Counted from the first letter of the stretch, positions 54,191 through 63,938 are shown. The stretch is DNA of 64,000 nucleotides from Anaerohalosphaeraceae bacterium (GCA_021108375.1 JAIORA010000027.1:1-64000); one strand, 5' to 3'. Notes: generated from the letters alone by a model not told the origin. Numbers and translations: made by a program.

Positions 54191-56257
54191 TTAATCACCG
54201 GCCTTCCAATTGAGGTATTCTTCAAGGTTGGTGTAGCCATCTCCATCAGCGTCATAATTCCTGTCGGCTGCGTTATAAGAGTTCAGGCCGTGGCTGCTTT
54301 CCCAGGAATTCGGCATACCATCCTGGTCGCTGTCAGTAGGAGCTGAGGAAGAATAAAGGGTAGGCCAGCCGCCAACTTCACTTGGCAGATCAATCAGGCC
54401 GCCATCCTGGTCTTCTACCTCGTCCACAATCCTGGCATCAACAGAATCTCTTTCCCCATATGTTACGCCAGCACCGGCATCATCCAGGACAAGCGAATAA
54501 GCCGCCGAAGCACTCTGAGTAGAGGTCGAAGGGGTGGTAGGAAGAAGACTTCCTAATGCTGTGTAATTGCCGTAGATATTGCTGCTCCACCAGGTATGAC
54601 CATCCAGGTTGCCGTCCTTATCGGTATCAATATAGTTTCCATTGCGATAAAACGCGATGTCGCCCTGTATTGACGTGTTTTCTGCTCGTACAGCATAGTA
54701 GCTGGTAGTATCCGGCCCGGCAATTAAATAATTCTTGTCGAAATTCATTTGTACATTGTCTCTGGTAGAATTGTTGAAAGCGCCAGCCATTATTGCTTTA
54801 TCTCCCCAGTTGTAGATAACATTGTTGCGTAAATCCAGTATAACGTCCGCGTTGTTATATGGGGCACTGTAAGGGTTGCGTTTGTTATTGTGCGCCAGAA
54901 GATTATGGTGCATAGATACACGAGCAATTTTTCCACTGTCAGGGCTAAAAAGTGCTGCCATTGAATGGTTCCACCCATTATTGCCAGGGTCACATAGCCC
55001 CTCTGACAGTATGCACCACTGTACCGTCACATCACAATTGGTGCTGGCGCATTGCAAGCCCAGATTTTCATCAACCGCCCAGGACATAGAGCAGTGGTCA
55101 AGAATAACTCTGTCGCCATTTAGTATAGATACTCCATCCGTACTTGTGGACCCAATGGCCCCGGCGCCCGGTCGGAATCGCATATGACGTATTATAACAT
55201 CATCAGCGTTAACCTTAAGGCTATAATTCTTCAGGCAAATCCCATCGCCTGGCGCCGTTTGCCCTGCAATGGTAAGATTGTCATGTGTTATGTCCAGATG
55301 TCCTATCAAACTTATCGTTCCGCTGACATCGAAGACAATGGTTCGCGGGCCGGACGCAGAATAAACTCCATAAGGGAATGTCCCCGAAGTGTATTGGCCG
55401 GAAAGTGAAGTTACATGATACACATCGCCGCCTCTACCTCCTTTGGCATAGGCACCATACCCCTGGGCAGCGGGGAATGCTTTGGGCCTATCGGCCTCAA
55501 CCTTGATATCATCAAACATCGCACCACCAATTTGAGCCCCGGCACCCATATCCAATACCTGAAGCGCATCACCGCCACCCCAATTATCGTAGCCTTTATT
55601 CTCCACTACAAAAGCAAGTTGATTGCCAATTTTAATATATGAACCTGAATTATGTGTGCGATAATACACATTGTATTTCTTTGTGCCATAATCAGCAATT
55701 GTCTGGATGTCGTACCACGTATTCTCGGCAAGACCCGTCTTTAGCTGATTTTGTACGTTGCCATTCCATGCCCTAATTCCTACGCTGGTGCCGTTAATAC
55801 TGTGTATGTGCACTTCTGTGGATATTTTCCAGGCACAAGAAGTTCCATCCGGCCCATTTCTACCAATCATCATCCCATATTGACCCGAATTGGCAGTTGG
55901 GTGTATAAGAACCATGAATGTAGTGGTGAATACGCCGCTATCGTTGCCTGTGTCGCCAGCGAATCTAAGCCGGGCCACATCGGCACCGTTTATGAAGGCG
56001 CACTGCTCGCCTTCCACTACTTCGACAACATCCGCGTATCTGGGAGTATCACCGGCCTGCGACCAAGCCGCATCGGATGCGGGGTCTTTTTCGCCTATCA
56101 AGGAGTACTGCCACTGGCCGCTGGGAAGCTCCCACTCTCCAATTCCGGCGCTGTTTTCCTCGAAGCTCGTGTCAACCAGAACCTGGCCCGCACTTGCCGT
56201 GGCAGACAACAGGCCAACCGCAGCCATCAACATTAATACTGTCATTACTCTTTTCAT
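54191..56257 (-). CDS. Secreted pectate-lyase-like protein
   Basis: A 688-residue exported protein: a signal peptide, an N-terminal region of about 230 residues that looks like a carbohydrate-binding beta-sandwich, then a PL1-like beta-helix starting AFPAAQGYGAYAKGGRGGDV and including TIVFDVSGTISL, DDVIIRHMRFRPG and DRVILDHCSMSWAVDE. The C-terminus holds calcium-binding thrombospondin-3-like repeats (DSDQDGMPNSWE, DADGDGYTNLEEYL). AAAGGAAG precedes the ATG, and a TTGACA-N17-TATTAT promoter is 260 bp upstream. It probably degrades pectin. Confidence 0.87.
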   Translation of the reverse strand: MKRVMTVLMLMAAVGLLSATASAGQVLVDTSFEENSAGIGEWELPSGQWQYSLIGEKDPASDAAWSQAGDTPRYADVVEVVEGEQCAFINGADVARLRFAGDTGNDSGVFTTTFMVLIHPTANSGQYGMMIGRNGPDGTSCAWKISTEVHIHSINGTSVGIRAWNGNVQNQLKTGLAENTWYDIQTIADYGTKKYNVYYRTHNSGSYIKIGNQLAFVVENKGYDNWGGGDALQVLDMGAGAQIGGAMFDDIKVEADRPKAFPAAQGYGAYAKGGRGGDVYHVTSLSGQYTSGTFPYGVYSASGPRTIVFDVSGTISLIGHLDITHDNLTIAGQTAPGDGICLKNYSLKVNADDVIIRHMRFRPGAGAIGSTSTDGVSILNGDRVILDHCSMSWAVDENLGLQCASTNCDVTVQWCILSEGLCDPGNNGWNHSMAALFSPDSGKIARVSMHHNLLAHNNKRNPYSAPYNNADVILDLRNNVIYNWGDKAIMAGAFNNSTRDNVQMNFDKNYLIAGPDTTSYYAVRAENTSIQGDIAFYRNGNYIDTDKDGNLDGHTWWSSNIYGNYTALGSLLPTTPSTSTQSASAAYSLVLDDAGAGVTYGERDSVDARIVDEVEDQDGGLIDLPSEVGGWPTLYSSSAPTDSDQDGMPNSWESSHGLNSYNAADRNYDADGDGYTNLEEYLNWKAGD

Positions 56258-56779
56258 CTTGTCTTCCTTTCACAAAAAATAACAATGACTATTCACGAGG
56301 CTCATGGTGTTCTCCTCTATCGGTGCCACCCTCTACATTAATTCCAGAAGTTTTGGTATCAGGACAATCACAATTAATCACCGTTGTTTTAAATCAATGG
56401 ATGAAGCAGTATCATAGTTGGAGGATTCCAAAACTTTTTTTTCATTCTGCCGTCTCCCACTTCAACATATAGTAACCCCACACCCCCTGTCGCAAACCCC
56501 GGGGATTCGCAAGCCTGTCTATTATAATACAACATCCCAACAACTATGTCAAACAAAAAGTTTGAAAACCCCTATAAATCACATATATTATTCATAAAAC
56601 TCTTTTTTATAAACACTTATACGATTAAAAAATTGGCCTGCAAAAACCAGAGCTTGTCTATACAACCTCAAAAACCCTGCCCCGCAAAATTTTCATTGAC
56701 AGACAAGCTGTCTAATACATACAATACACCTCTGTTGTTTGCGCTTAAACAAGGTCAAAACGAGGATTGTTAAAAAATT
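56258..56779. promoter_or_regulatory. Divergent regulatory region of the pectate-lyase-like and gntR genes
   Basis: No gene is supported. On the minus strand TTGACA (56547-56552), 17 bp and TATTAT (56524-56529) form a near-consensus promoter for the pectate-lyase-like gene. On the plus strand TTGACA (56696-56701), 18 bp and TACAAT (56720-56725) serve the gntR gene. Palindrome AGACA-AGC-TGTCT (56701-56713) lies inside that promoter, and AGCTTGTCT, the inverse of its left part, recurs at 56651-56659; both may be operators of the GntR protein. Confidence 0.6.
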
Positions 56780-57877
56780 ATGGACAAAACTCCTGCAATT
56801 GAAGTGAACGAAAACGAAACAAGGGCGAAGTTTGCCCATGAAAAGCTCTACGCCAAGTTTCTGGAGCAACTGAGAAATGGAAAATGGCCTAAAAACGCAA
56901 TGATTCCATCGGAGCATCAACTCGCAAAAGAATGCAATTCTTCTCGTGAAACAATTAGAAAAGCCCTTGGAACTCTCGAAAACGAAGGCTACTTGCAAGC
57001 CGAGCGGGGACGCGGCAGAATAGTCTCTGCAATCCCCGAATCACCAAATTCATCCTCAACAAAAACAATAGGCTTATTAGTAAGTGAATTAAGCATTGAT
57101 GCTTACGGGGAATTTTCCCAGATACACCAAACTCTCAGCGAAAATAATCAGAACCTGACAATTTACACATTAAAACCCGACAGTACCGCACGCCCTTTGG
57201 AAAATATCTCGCATAACAATACATCAGGCGTTTTGGCCTATAGCCAGCAGATTTTGAAGAGCGATATTGTGGAATTTAACAAAACAATCCCGACGGTGTC
57301 TTTAATGCACCGCTGCAGCGATTTTGGCATCCCCTCTTTTTACCTTAGTTGGAATTTGGCCGCCTATCAATGTTCAACACATCTTTTTGAAAGAGGATTT
57401 AAGTCGCAATTTCTTGAACTTTCAACCGTTGATTATCATTCCAATTGGGTAAATGAATTTTCAGAGGGTGTATCGTGCGCTCATTTCGCGAATGGGCTGC
57501 AATTCGACAGTCAACAAGCACTCAATACAACCAGAATAACTGATGATATTATAAATTCGGATTTTGAGAATATATTTGACGAATTGAAAAAACATAAAAA
57601 GGTTGGCGTGGTTACTTATTTCAGCAAAACGACAGTTGACCTGATTGAAATCGCATTAAAAAGAGGCATAAAAATTCCGGAACAGTTGGGTATTACCTGT
57701 ATAATGGACACAAACAAACTAACCACTTCGCCTGTACCGGTTACCGCCGTATCTTTTAACAGATTGGAAATGGTTGAACAGGCAACAAAAACTTTATTGA
57801 AAATGGTTCAGGGCGAGAACATCGAGAAAAAGGATAACCCGTTTTTCGGTGCCCTTAAAATTCGTTCTTCATCATAA
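56780..57877 (+). CDS. GntR/LacI-type sugar-responsive regulator
   Basis: A 365-residue regulator with an N-terminal GntR winged helix (MIPSEHQLAKECNSSRETIR, then KALGTLENEGYLQAERGRGR) and a C-terminal periplasmic-binding-protein fold of the LacI/GalR type (KTIGLLVSELSIDAYGEFSQ), the architecture of the arabinose repressor AraR. It is convergent with xylA, the stop codons being one base apart, and divergent from a pectate-lyase-like gene. Control of xylose or pentose use is a reasonable inference. The operator candidate AGACA-AGC-TGTCT lies in its own promoter. Confidence 0.88.
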   Translation: MDKTPAIEVNENETRAKFAHEKLYAKFLEQLRNGKWPKNAMIPSEHQLAKECNSSRETIRKALGTLENEGYLQAERGRGRIVSAIPESPNSSSTKTIGLLVSELSIDAYGEFSQIHQTLSENNQNLTIYTLKPDSTARPLENISHNNTSGVLAYSQQILKSDIVEFNKTIPTVSLMHRCSDFGIPSFYLSWNLAAYQCSTHLFERGFKSQFLELSTVDYHSNWVNEFSEGVSCAHFANGLQFDSQQALNTTRITDDIINSDFENIFDELKKHKKVGVVTYFSKTTVDLIEIALKRGIKIPEQLGITCIMDTNKLTTSPVPVTAVSFNRLEMVEQATKTLLKMVQGENIEKKDNPFFGALKIRSSS

Positions 57878-57878
57878 T

Positions 57879-59189
57879 TTAAAGATACTCGTTGAGCAGA
57901 TTCTCAAGCATTTCCTGCCTTCCGCTCTGGAGCTTTGGTTCGCCATTTTTCAACGTGTATTTTTCAAGTTCTCCAAGGTCGGCCTTCCCTTTTTCTATTC
58001 TTTGGCCAAACACCGTGTCCCAGCCGGCATAACGTTTTTGGATTGCCTTATCAAACCTTCCGCCCCTAATCATCTTCGCCGCATTTTTAAGACCTCTCGC
58101 AAAGGCATCCATTGCTCCGATATGGGCATAGAAGAGGTCCAACGGGTCGATTGACTGCCTTCTGAGCTTGGCATCAAAATTCAGTCCACCGGTAGTAAAA
58201 CCGCCGCCTTTGAGGATTGTGTACATCGCAAGAGTTGTATCGTAAATATCGGTTGGGAACTGGTCGGTATCCCAGCCAAGGAACAAATCGCCGCGATTAG
58301 CATCAACAGAACCGAGAATGTCATTGTCCACACAGAACTGTAATTCGTGCTGAAAAGTATGGCCGGCAAGCGTAGCGTGGTTAGCCTCGATGTTCAGCTT
58401 GAAATCGTCTAAGAGGTTATGTCTCTGCAGAAACGCGAAACAATTGCCTGCATCAAAGTCATACTGATGTTTGGTCGGCTCTTTTGGTTTTGGCTCAATA
58501 TAAAATGGGCCTTTGAACTTGATTTTCTTTTTGTAATCAACAGCCATATGGAGAAGCATTGCCAGGTGGTCAAGCTCACGTTTCATATCGGTGTTAAGCA
58601 AAGTTTCGTAACCTTCCCTGCCGCCCCAGAATACATAAGCAAGGCCGCCAAGTTCCTTTGTAACTTCCATAGCTTTTTTGATTTGGCTTGCGGCATAGGC
58701 AAAAATTTTCGGGTCGGGGTTCGTGCCCGCTCCTGCCATAAATCTACGATGGCTGAAAGCGTTAGTGGTTCCCCACAACAGTTTTACGCCTGTATCTTTT
58801 TGAAGTTTTTTGGCAAGCTTTACGATTTCATCCAGCCGTTTGTTGGTTTCTGCCAGCGTGTCGGCTTCAGGAGCAATATCTCTATCGTGGAAGCACCAGA
58901 AATTAACGCCAAGTTTGGTAAAAAACTCAAACGCCGCCACCATAGTATCTTTCGCTACCTGCATCGGGTCGCCGGAGCTATTATAATTTCTAATAATCGT
59001 ACCGGGGCCAAAAGGGTCAGCGCCAAGGCCCTTGAATGTATGCCAGTAGCAGACTGCAAAACGCAGATGCTCAGCCATATTTTTGCCCATTATCTTCTGC
59101 TTTGGATTATAATGCTTAAAAGCCAGCGGATTTTTAGAATCTGCGCCTTCAAATTTAATCTTTTTGATTTTTGGAAAATACTCGGTCAT
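57879..59189 (-). CDS. xylA: Xylose isomerase
   Basis: A 436-residue class II xylose isomerase that turns D-xylose into D-xylulose. Active-site and metal motifs are visible: NFWCFHDRDIAPE (catalytic His and Asp), FYIEPKPKEPTKHQYDFD, NIEANHATLAGH and GSVDANRGD. Length matches the long class. Its ATG overlaps the xylB stop codon by 4 bp (ATGA), so the pair is translated as a unit. Confidence 0.97.
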   Translation of the reverse strand: MTEYFPKIKKIKFEGADSKNPLAFKHYNPKQKIMGKNMAEHLRFAVCYWHTFKGLGADPFGPGTIIRNYNSSGDPMQVAKDTMVAAFEFFTKLGVNFWCFHDRDIAPEADTLAETNKRLDEIVKLAKKLQKDTGVKLLWGTTNAFSHRRFMAGAGTNPDPKIFAYAASQIKKAMEVTKELGGLAYVFWGGREGYETLLNTDMKRELDHLAMLLHMAVDYKKKIKFKGPFYIEPKPKEPTKHQYDFDAGNCFAFLQRHNLLDDFKLNIEANHATLAGHTFQHELQFCVDNDILGSVDANRGDLFLGWDTDQFPTDIYDTTLAMYTILKGGGFTTGGLNFDAKLRRQSIDPLDLFYAHIGAMDAFARGLKNAAKMIRGGRFDKAIQKRYAGWDTVFGQRIEKGKADLGELEKYTLKNGEPKLQSGRQEMLENLLNEYL

Positions 59190-60679
59190 CGTTCAACTCC
59201 AATTTGTGTTTTTAATACATCCAGCCAATTATTATAAGCTCGGCTGTAATCGCTTTTTAATTTCTCGTTCGGCTCGATTCTGCTCGTGCATTTCAAACCC
59301 TCGAAAGCATCCTTACAATCTTTATAAATACCAGCTCCAATCCCCGCACCTCTGGCCGCTCCAACTGAGCCATCTGTATTATACAATTCAACGGCGGCAC
59401 CGGTAATCGTCGCAAAGGCTTCCCTAAACAGCGGGCTTAGGAACATATTGGCATCGCCTGCTTTTACCGTCTTTATTTCAACGCCGATATTTTTCATAAT
59501 ATCGAGGCCGTAATTTAATGCAAAGACAATTCCCTCCTGCCCCGCTCGCAAAAGATGAGCTTTGTCGTGTGTGTTAAATTTCAGATTGTGGAACGTCGCA
59601 CCGATGTCGTTATTTTCCAGCGTTCTTTCGGCGCCATTACCAAAAGGCAGGATTGTCAAGCCATCAGAGCCAACCGGCACTTTTGAAGCTGTTTCGTTCA
59701 TCTGCGGATAGTCAAGGCCGCCCGCAACAGTGTGCTTTAGCCAACTGTTCAAGGCACCCGTGCCATTGATACATAATAAAACCCCGAACCTTGGATTATC
59801 CTTGGTATAGTTAACGTGGGCAACGGTATTAACACGCGATTTGCTGTCATAGTTTGGCTTATCGCCTATTCCGTAAACAACTCCCGAAGTGCCCGCCGTA
59901 GCTGCTATCTCGCCTGGATCCAGTACATTGAGCGACAAAGCGTTATTAGGCTGGTCGCCAGCCCTGTATGCTACTGGTGTACCCGCTGCTAAACCGAGTT
60001 CCTCGGTAGCCTGCTTTGTGAGCTCGCCCTGAACAGAAAACGTCTGCACAATTTCAGGTATCAAATCATTATCAATACCGTAATTATGCAACACAATATC
60101 AGCAAGCTGTTGCTGTTTGAAATCCCAAAGAATACCTTCCGAAAGACCTGACGGCGTGGTTGCTATTTTGTCGGTTAATTTCATTGCGATATAATCGCCC
60201 GGCAGCATTGCTTTATAAACTTTTTTATAAATGTCAGGCTCGTTGTCTTTTACCCATTTGAGTTTGGAGGCAGTAAAATTGCCCGGTGAATTTAGTAAAT
60301 GCTCAAGACACTTCCGCTGTCCGATTTGCTCAAAGGCTCTATCGCCAATCTCAACTGCCCTGCTGTCGCACCAGATAATTGAAGGTCGTAAAACGTTTTT
60401 GTCCTTATCAACAAGAACAAGTCCGTGCATCTGATAGGATATGCCAATTGCTTTTATATCCGCGGGGTTAACATTTGAATCAGCGAGGACTTTTCCAGTA
60501 GCTGCCTTTAGATTGTCCCACCACATTTGCGGAGCTTGCTCTGCCAAGCCGGGCCGGGCAGCAATAATCGACATCTCTTTTTCAGGCAGGACGACAGATG
60601 CAACCACATTGCCATCCTGAGCATCCAGAACAGTTGCCTTAATCGATGACGTTCCGCAATCATATCCTAATAAATACAT
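59186..60679 (-). CDS. xylB: Xylulokinase
   Basis: A 497-residue FGGY-family kinase that phosphorylates D-xylulose to enter the pentose phosphate pathway. Motifs: YDCGTSSIKATVLD at the N-terminus, ISYQMHGLVLVD with the substrate-binding MHG, the WCDSRA segment and the ATP site GGLTCTS-like replaced here by AGDANMFLSPLFREAF. It is the first gene of the xylBA pair. A promoter is expected in the 68-bp gap after the gene at 60748. Confidence 0.95.
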   Translation of the reverse strand: MYLLGYDCGTSSIKATVLDAQDGNVVASVVLPEKEMSIIAARPGLAEQAPQMWWDNLKAATGKVLADSNVNPADIKAIGISYQMHGLVLVDKDKNVLRPSIIWCDSRAVEIGDRAFEQIGQRKCLEHLLNSPGNFTASKLKWVKDNEPDIYKKVYKAMLPGDYIAMKLTDKIATTPSGLSEGILWDFKQQQLADIVLHNYGIDNDLIPEIVQTFSVQGELTKQATEELGLAAGTPVAYRAGDQPNNALSLNVLDPGEIAATAGTSGVVYGIGDKPNYDSKSRVNTVAHVNYTKDNPRFGVLLCINGTGALNSWLKHTVAGGLDYPQMNETASKVPVGSDGLTILPFGNGAERTLENNDIGATFHNLKFNTHDKAHLLRAGQEGIVFALNYGLDIMKNIGVEIKTVKAGDANMFLSPLFREAFATITGAAVELYNTDGSVGAARGAGIGAGIYKDCKDAFEGLKCTSRIEPNEKLKSDYSRAYNNWLDVLKTQIGVER

Positions 60680-60747
60680 AGTATTGGCACATGTATAAAA
60701 ATGGCATTATGAAAAATCTGTCAGGCTCGTAAGAACCGCTTACAATA

Positions 60748-62016
60748 TCACCAGCAGGCATCTGCGGGCACTAAATTGCATTCGAGCCAGTTTTCGGCCA
60801 TCATAGCAAAATCAGTGAAATTAACTCGGCAGTCGCCATCCAGGTCGCCCACCAAAGGCTCTGAGCAGGTTATATCAGTAATCACAGTCAGCCCGTCCCA
60901 GTCTCCGGGATTTGTAAGACGGGCGAAGCCGCAAAAGCTGCCATCAAAACCAAATTCACCTACCTGAGCATAAACATCATTAGGCTCACCTGTCATTTGA
61001 TTCCAGTCGGATGTTCCGCCGGTACTGAGTCCACCATAATAATATGCTCCCGTTGAACCCTGCACCGCATCAACAAAAACCGGCTCACGCGAAGCGATAA
61101 CATAATATGTATAATCGCCGGAAACAGTAACGGGTTCGCCATTAAGACTTTGGCCTAACTTTACATAATCATATTTGTCAATGTTGTGATAATACTCCCA
61201 CCATTGCGGCTGAGTCGTATAATCGGTATCACCTGCCCACACTTCATAAGCAATCCATTGCAAGCCGACAGCAAAAGGGCTGCCCGTGTATCTGCATTTG
61301 CCCATATAAACTTCAATGCCTTCGTTATTATAAATGTGATGTACCTTATCAAAACAAATGTCTGCCTTCCAGTAGCCATTATTCACATCAAAGGGTCCCC
61401 AGCTTGTGGCAGTTTTAGGCAGACTGGTTTCATATTCGGTATCTTCAGAATCGTTTCTAAGTTCGACCCACAGATTATTGACATTCGGGTCCGTGCAGCT
61501 TTGCCAACTGATGGTAAATGGTGAAGACACGCTGTCTCTGAACTGTGGAGAAATAAATTGCGGCACCTGCATCGGCTGAGCTATCGGGTTGGCGGTACAC
61601 GGATCAAGAAACGTTACGGTTGTCTGCTCACTGCCACCAGCCTCATAGTGAATGGTAAAAGTATAAATACCATCGCCAAATTTGTCCAAATCGTTGTAAT
61701 TTTCGTTTATCGACCAGAAGCCCCAGTCAGATTCGTTATGTTCCGTGCCGATTTGGTTAACGTCGTCCCACGTCTGTGGCTCATTAGGAATTTCATAAAC
61801 AAAACCGCCCGGCGTGCTGAATTCTATATACGAAACAGTATCATCAGTCTCCACTTCGAGATAGAATTCATATTCAACATCGTTGGCATCTTCCGGATTG
61901 CTGTGATTGACCTCATACCACAGGTCAAACAAAAAGACGTGTTCGCTAACATCGGCACTGGCCAATGGCAAAATGACACCCAAAATACAAAAGATAAGTG
62001 GTAAATTCTTCCTCAT
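60748..62016 (-). CDS. Secreted protein with dockerin-like C-terminal tag
   Basis: A 422-residue exported protein with signal peptide MRKNLPLIFCILGVILPLAS. The middle is beta-rich with many aromatic and acidic residues and no family I recognise. The end, GDLDGDCRVNFTDFAMMAE followed by NWLEC, is an EF-hand-like tag almost the same as that of the beta-helix protein at 52305. ACAGGAG lies before the ATG. Together with the nearby polysaccharide genes it may be part of a surface or extracellular carbohydrate system; this is an inference. Confidence 0.72.
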   Translation of the reverse strand: MRKNLPLIFCILGVILPLASADVSEHVFLFDLWYEVNHSNPEDANDVEYEFYLEVETDDTVSYIEFSTPGGFVYEIPNEPQTWDDVNQIGTEHNESDWGFWSINENYNDLDKFGDGIYTFTIHYEAGGSEQTTVTFLDPCTANPIAQPMQVPQFISPQFRDSVSSPFTISWQSCTDPNVNNLWVELRNDSEDTEYETSLPKTATSWGPFDVNNGYWKADICFDKVHHIYNNEGIEVYMGKCRYTGSPFAVGLQWIAYEVWAGDTDYTTQPQWWEYYHNIDKYDYVKLGQSLNGEPVTVSGDYTYYVIASREPVFVDAVQGSTGAYYYGGLSTGGTSDWNQMTGEPNDVYAQVGEFGFDGSFCGFARLTNPGDWDGLTVITDITCSEPLVGDLDGDCRVNFTDFAMMAENWLECNLVPADACW

Positions 62017-62080
62017 AATAATCTCCTGTGTTTAAGTCCCCTTTGAGTAAGATAATTGCTGAACTAAAGAGTTATAGAAA

Positions 62081-62153
<73 letters not shown>

Positions 62154-62213
62154 TGATGCAAAACACAGCAAGGCCAAAGCCTGTCGAAAAAAGCAAACAG
62201 ACCCGACCGCAAT

Positions 62214-62286
62214 TGAGGGCGCAGGGGCTCGAACCCTGGACCTACGGCTTAAAAGGCCGTTGCTCTACCAACTGAGCTACACCCTC
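62214..62286 (-). tRNA. tRNA-Lys(TTT)
   Basis: A 73-nt cloverleaf on the minus strand: acceptor GAGGGTG/CGCCCTC with one G-U pair, anticodon stem ACGGC/GCCGT with loop CTTTTAA giving anticodon TTT, and T-arm CAGGG-TTCGAGC-CCCTG. The discriminator is A and CCA is not encoded. It probably shares a transcript with tRNA-Phe. Confidence 0.96.
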
Positions 62287-62527
62287 TTTTCTCGCCTGCA
62301 AAGCACAGCCAGAAACTGCATAGCAGTACAAAGACCGACGGAAAGCACGGGAGTTTACAGATATTTTTGCTATATTGCAAGAAGAATAACTGCCGGTTTT
62401 TATAATTTTTAGCCCAAAAACACACATACCTATCACGTTATACAAGGTTACTGTCATTGCCAGCGCAGCGCGGCAATCTCAAATCTTAGAAATTTCAAAT
62501 CGTTTTATCGCTGAAAAACCGAAATAA

Positions 62528-62545
62528 ACGTGAAAAAAATCACAA
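62528..62545. promoter_or_regulatory. Rex operator-like site upstream of rex
   Basis: On the minus strand TTGTGA, six T, then TCACGT matches 10 of the 12 fixed positions of the Rex site TTGTGA-N6-TCACAA. It lies just upstream of the candidate rex promoter (TTGATA at 62553 and TATAAT at 62578-62583, with a rather long 19-bp gap), which suggests autoregulation. Confidence 0.7.
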
Positions 62546-62631
62546 TTAACCATTGATATTCCACAATTTTAACCTACTATAATCATAAGAAGTGCATCGT
62601 TATGCCCAACAAAGATGAAAGGTCGTTTAAA

Positions 62632-63261
62632 ATGTCGAGCAGAAACAGAATTTTAAGACTGTCGAGGTACAAAAACGCTGTTTTGCGATTGAAATCGCTG
62701 AATTTTGTGCGAATTTTCTCTGACAACCTCGCCGACGCTACCAGCGTAACGGCCTCACAAGTGCGAAAAGACTTCTCGATTTTCGAAATACGGGGCAACC
62801 GACGAGGCGGATATAACGCCGACGAACTGCTTAACCAACTCAACAACGTTCTCGGCAAGGACAAACTCCGGGAGTTTATTATGGTCGGGGTCGGCAACAT
62901 TGGTCGAGCATTGATGAGGTATCCCGGCTTTGCCAGGAGCGAAATCAAGATAACTGCCGGCTTCGACATTGACCAAACGAAACACGCTCCCGATTCAGAT
63001 ATGCCGGTTTTGCCGATGGAAGAACTCGCAAATTATGTCCGGAAAAATAAAATCGAACTCGGCGTTTTAGCGGTGCCCGATTTTTCAGCGCAAGAAGTTT
63101 TCGAAATAATGGCCAAGGCGGGAATAAAAGGGATACTGAATTTCTCGCCGATAAGACTGCACAGCGATAAAAACGTTGTCGTCAGCAATCTAAACCTTGA
63201 GACAGAATTCGAAAACTTAATCTACTTTGTGAACACCGGCACTGTTCCCGCTGAGGAGTAA
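62632..63261 (+). CDS. rex: Redox-sensing transcriptional repressor Rex
   Basis: About 209 residues. The N-terminal winged helix carries SVTASQVRKDFSIFEIRGNR and RGGYNADELL; the Rossmann domain starts MVGVGNIGRALM and senses the NADH/NAD+ ratio; VLAVPDFSAQEVFEIMAKAG and ILNFSPIRL follow. It represses fermentation and respiration genes when NADH is low. Two starts are possible: 62602, which would leave a very short leader after the TATAAT element, and 62632 with AAAGG nine bases before it; the second is chosen. An operator-like site is upstream. Confidence 0.93.
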   Translation: MSSRNRILRLSRYKNAVLRLKSLNFVRIFSDNLADATSVTASQVRKDFSIFEIRGNRRGGYNADELLNQLNNVLGKDKLREFIMVGVGNIGRALMRYPGFARSEIKITAGFDIDQTKHAPDSDMPVLPMEELANYVRKNKIELGVLAVPDFSAQEVFEIMAKAGIKGILNFSPIRLHSDKNVVVSNLNLETEFENLIYFVNTGTVPAEE

Positions 63262-63278
63262 CAAAAAAGCGGTTGCAT

Positions 63279-63938
63279 TCATTGCTTCACAAACCGGATT
63301 ATAAGCGCGCCGTCTTTGATAGTTATTTTTTCAGCGCGAATTTTGTTGCCGTCAATTTTAAATACCGGCTCAATAACTTCGCCTTGTGCAATAGCTCGAA
63401 TTGTCTTAGCTGCATTTGGTTCAGAGCAGATTGAATCGAGATTTTCCAGTAGCTTTTTTCTCACTATTCCACTGGCAAAAGGGATACGAGATTTTCCTAT
63501 CCGCACACCTTGAGATTTAAGAAATAGTTTGCCTTGGTCGTTAATTGCAGGCTCGATAGCTGCGGCAAAGAGCATTTCGATACCCATATGCTCGGCTTTG
63601 CCCATAAGGAGAATTTCATCGGCAACAAAGGCCACCGCGATGTCGCTGAAGCCTGCCGCGGAAATTTTTTCAAAGTCGCTATGGCGGGCTACAACATCAT
63701 TTACACCATCCTGGGTTACGATGTAATTGAAAGGCTCGTCGTACTGCGATTTGTTGTGTAGTTCCGGGATGAGATAATTGCTGAGATAGAGACTGACATT
63801 TTCTTGGTTTATGGGTTTGATGGGTTTGTAGTATTTTGGCTCGGAGAACAGTCCGAACAGCCAGACAGCAAAAAATATGACCGCCACAACGGAGACAATT
63901 GCCCCTGAAATATAAATCCTTTTAGCCTTTTTCTTCAA
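63279..63938 (-). CDS. Membrane-anchored protein of unknown function
   Basis: A 219-residue protein with a basic N-terminus and one membrane helix (IYISGAIVSVVAVIFFAVWLFGL); the rest should lie outside the cytoplasm. The soluble part (ISAAGFSDIAVAFVADEILL, GKAEHMGIEMLFAAAIEPA, KITIKDGALIIRF) looks like an alternating alpha-beta domain of bacterial envelope proteins but is not recognised. The start seems to be TTG at 63938, since the nearest upstream ATG is out of frame. It is convergent with rex with a 17-bp gap. Confidence 0.65.
   Translation of the reverse strand: MKKKAKRIYISGAIVSVVAVIFFAVWLFGLFSEPKYYKPIKPINQENVSLYLSNYLIPELHNKSQYDEPFNYIVTQDGVNDVVARHSDFEKISAAGFSDIAVAFVADEILLMGKAEHMGIEMLFAAAIEPAINDQGKLFLKSQGVRIGKSRIPFASGIVRKKLLENLDSICSEPNAAKTIRAIAQGEVIEPVFKIDGNKIRAEKITIKDGALIIRFVKQ

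Noticed and set aside
56546-56773. Open frame of 75 codons before the gntR gene
   Set aside because: It spans both divergent promoters and the operator palindrome and has no ribosome site.
58419-59237. Open frame of 272 codons on the plus strand
   Set aside because: It is antisense to xylA, whose protein sequence is strongly conserved.
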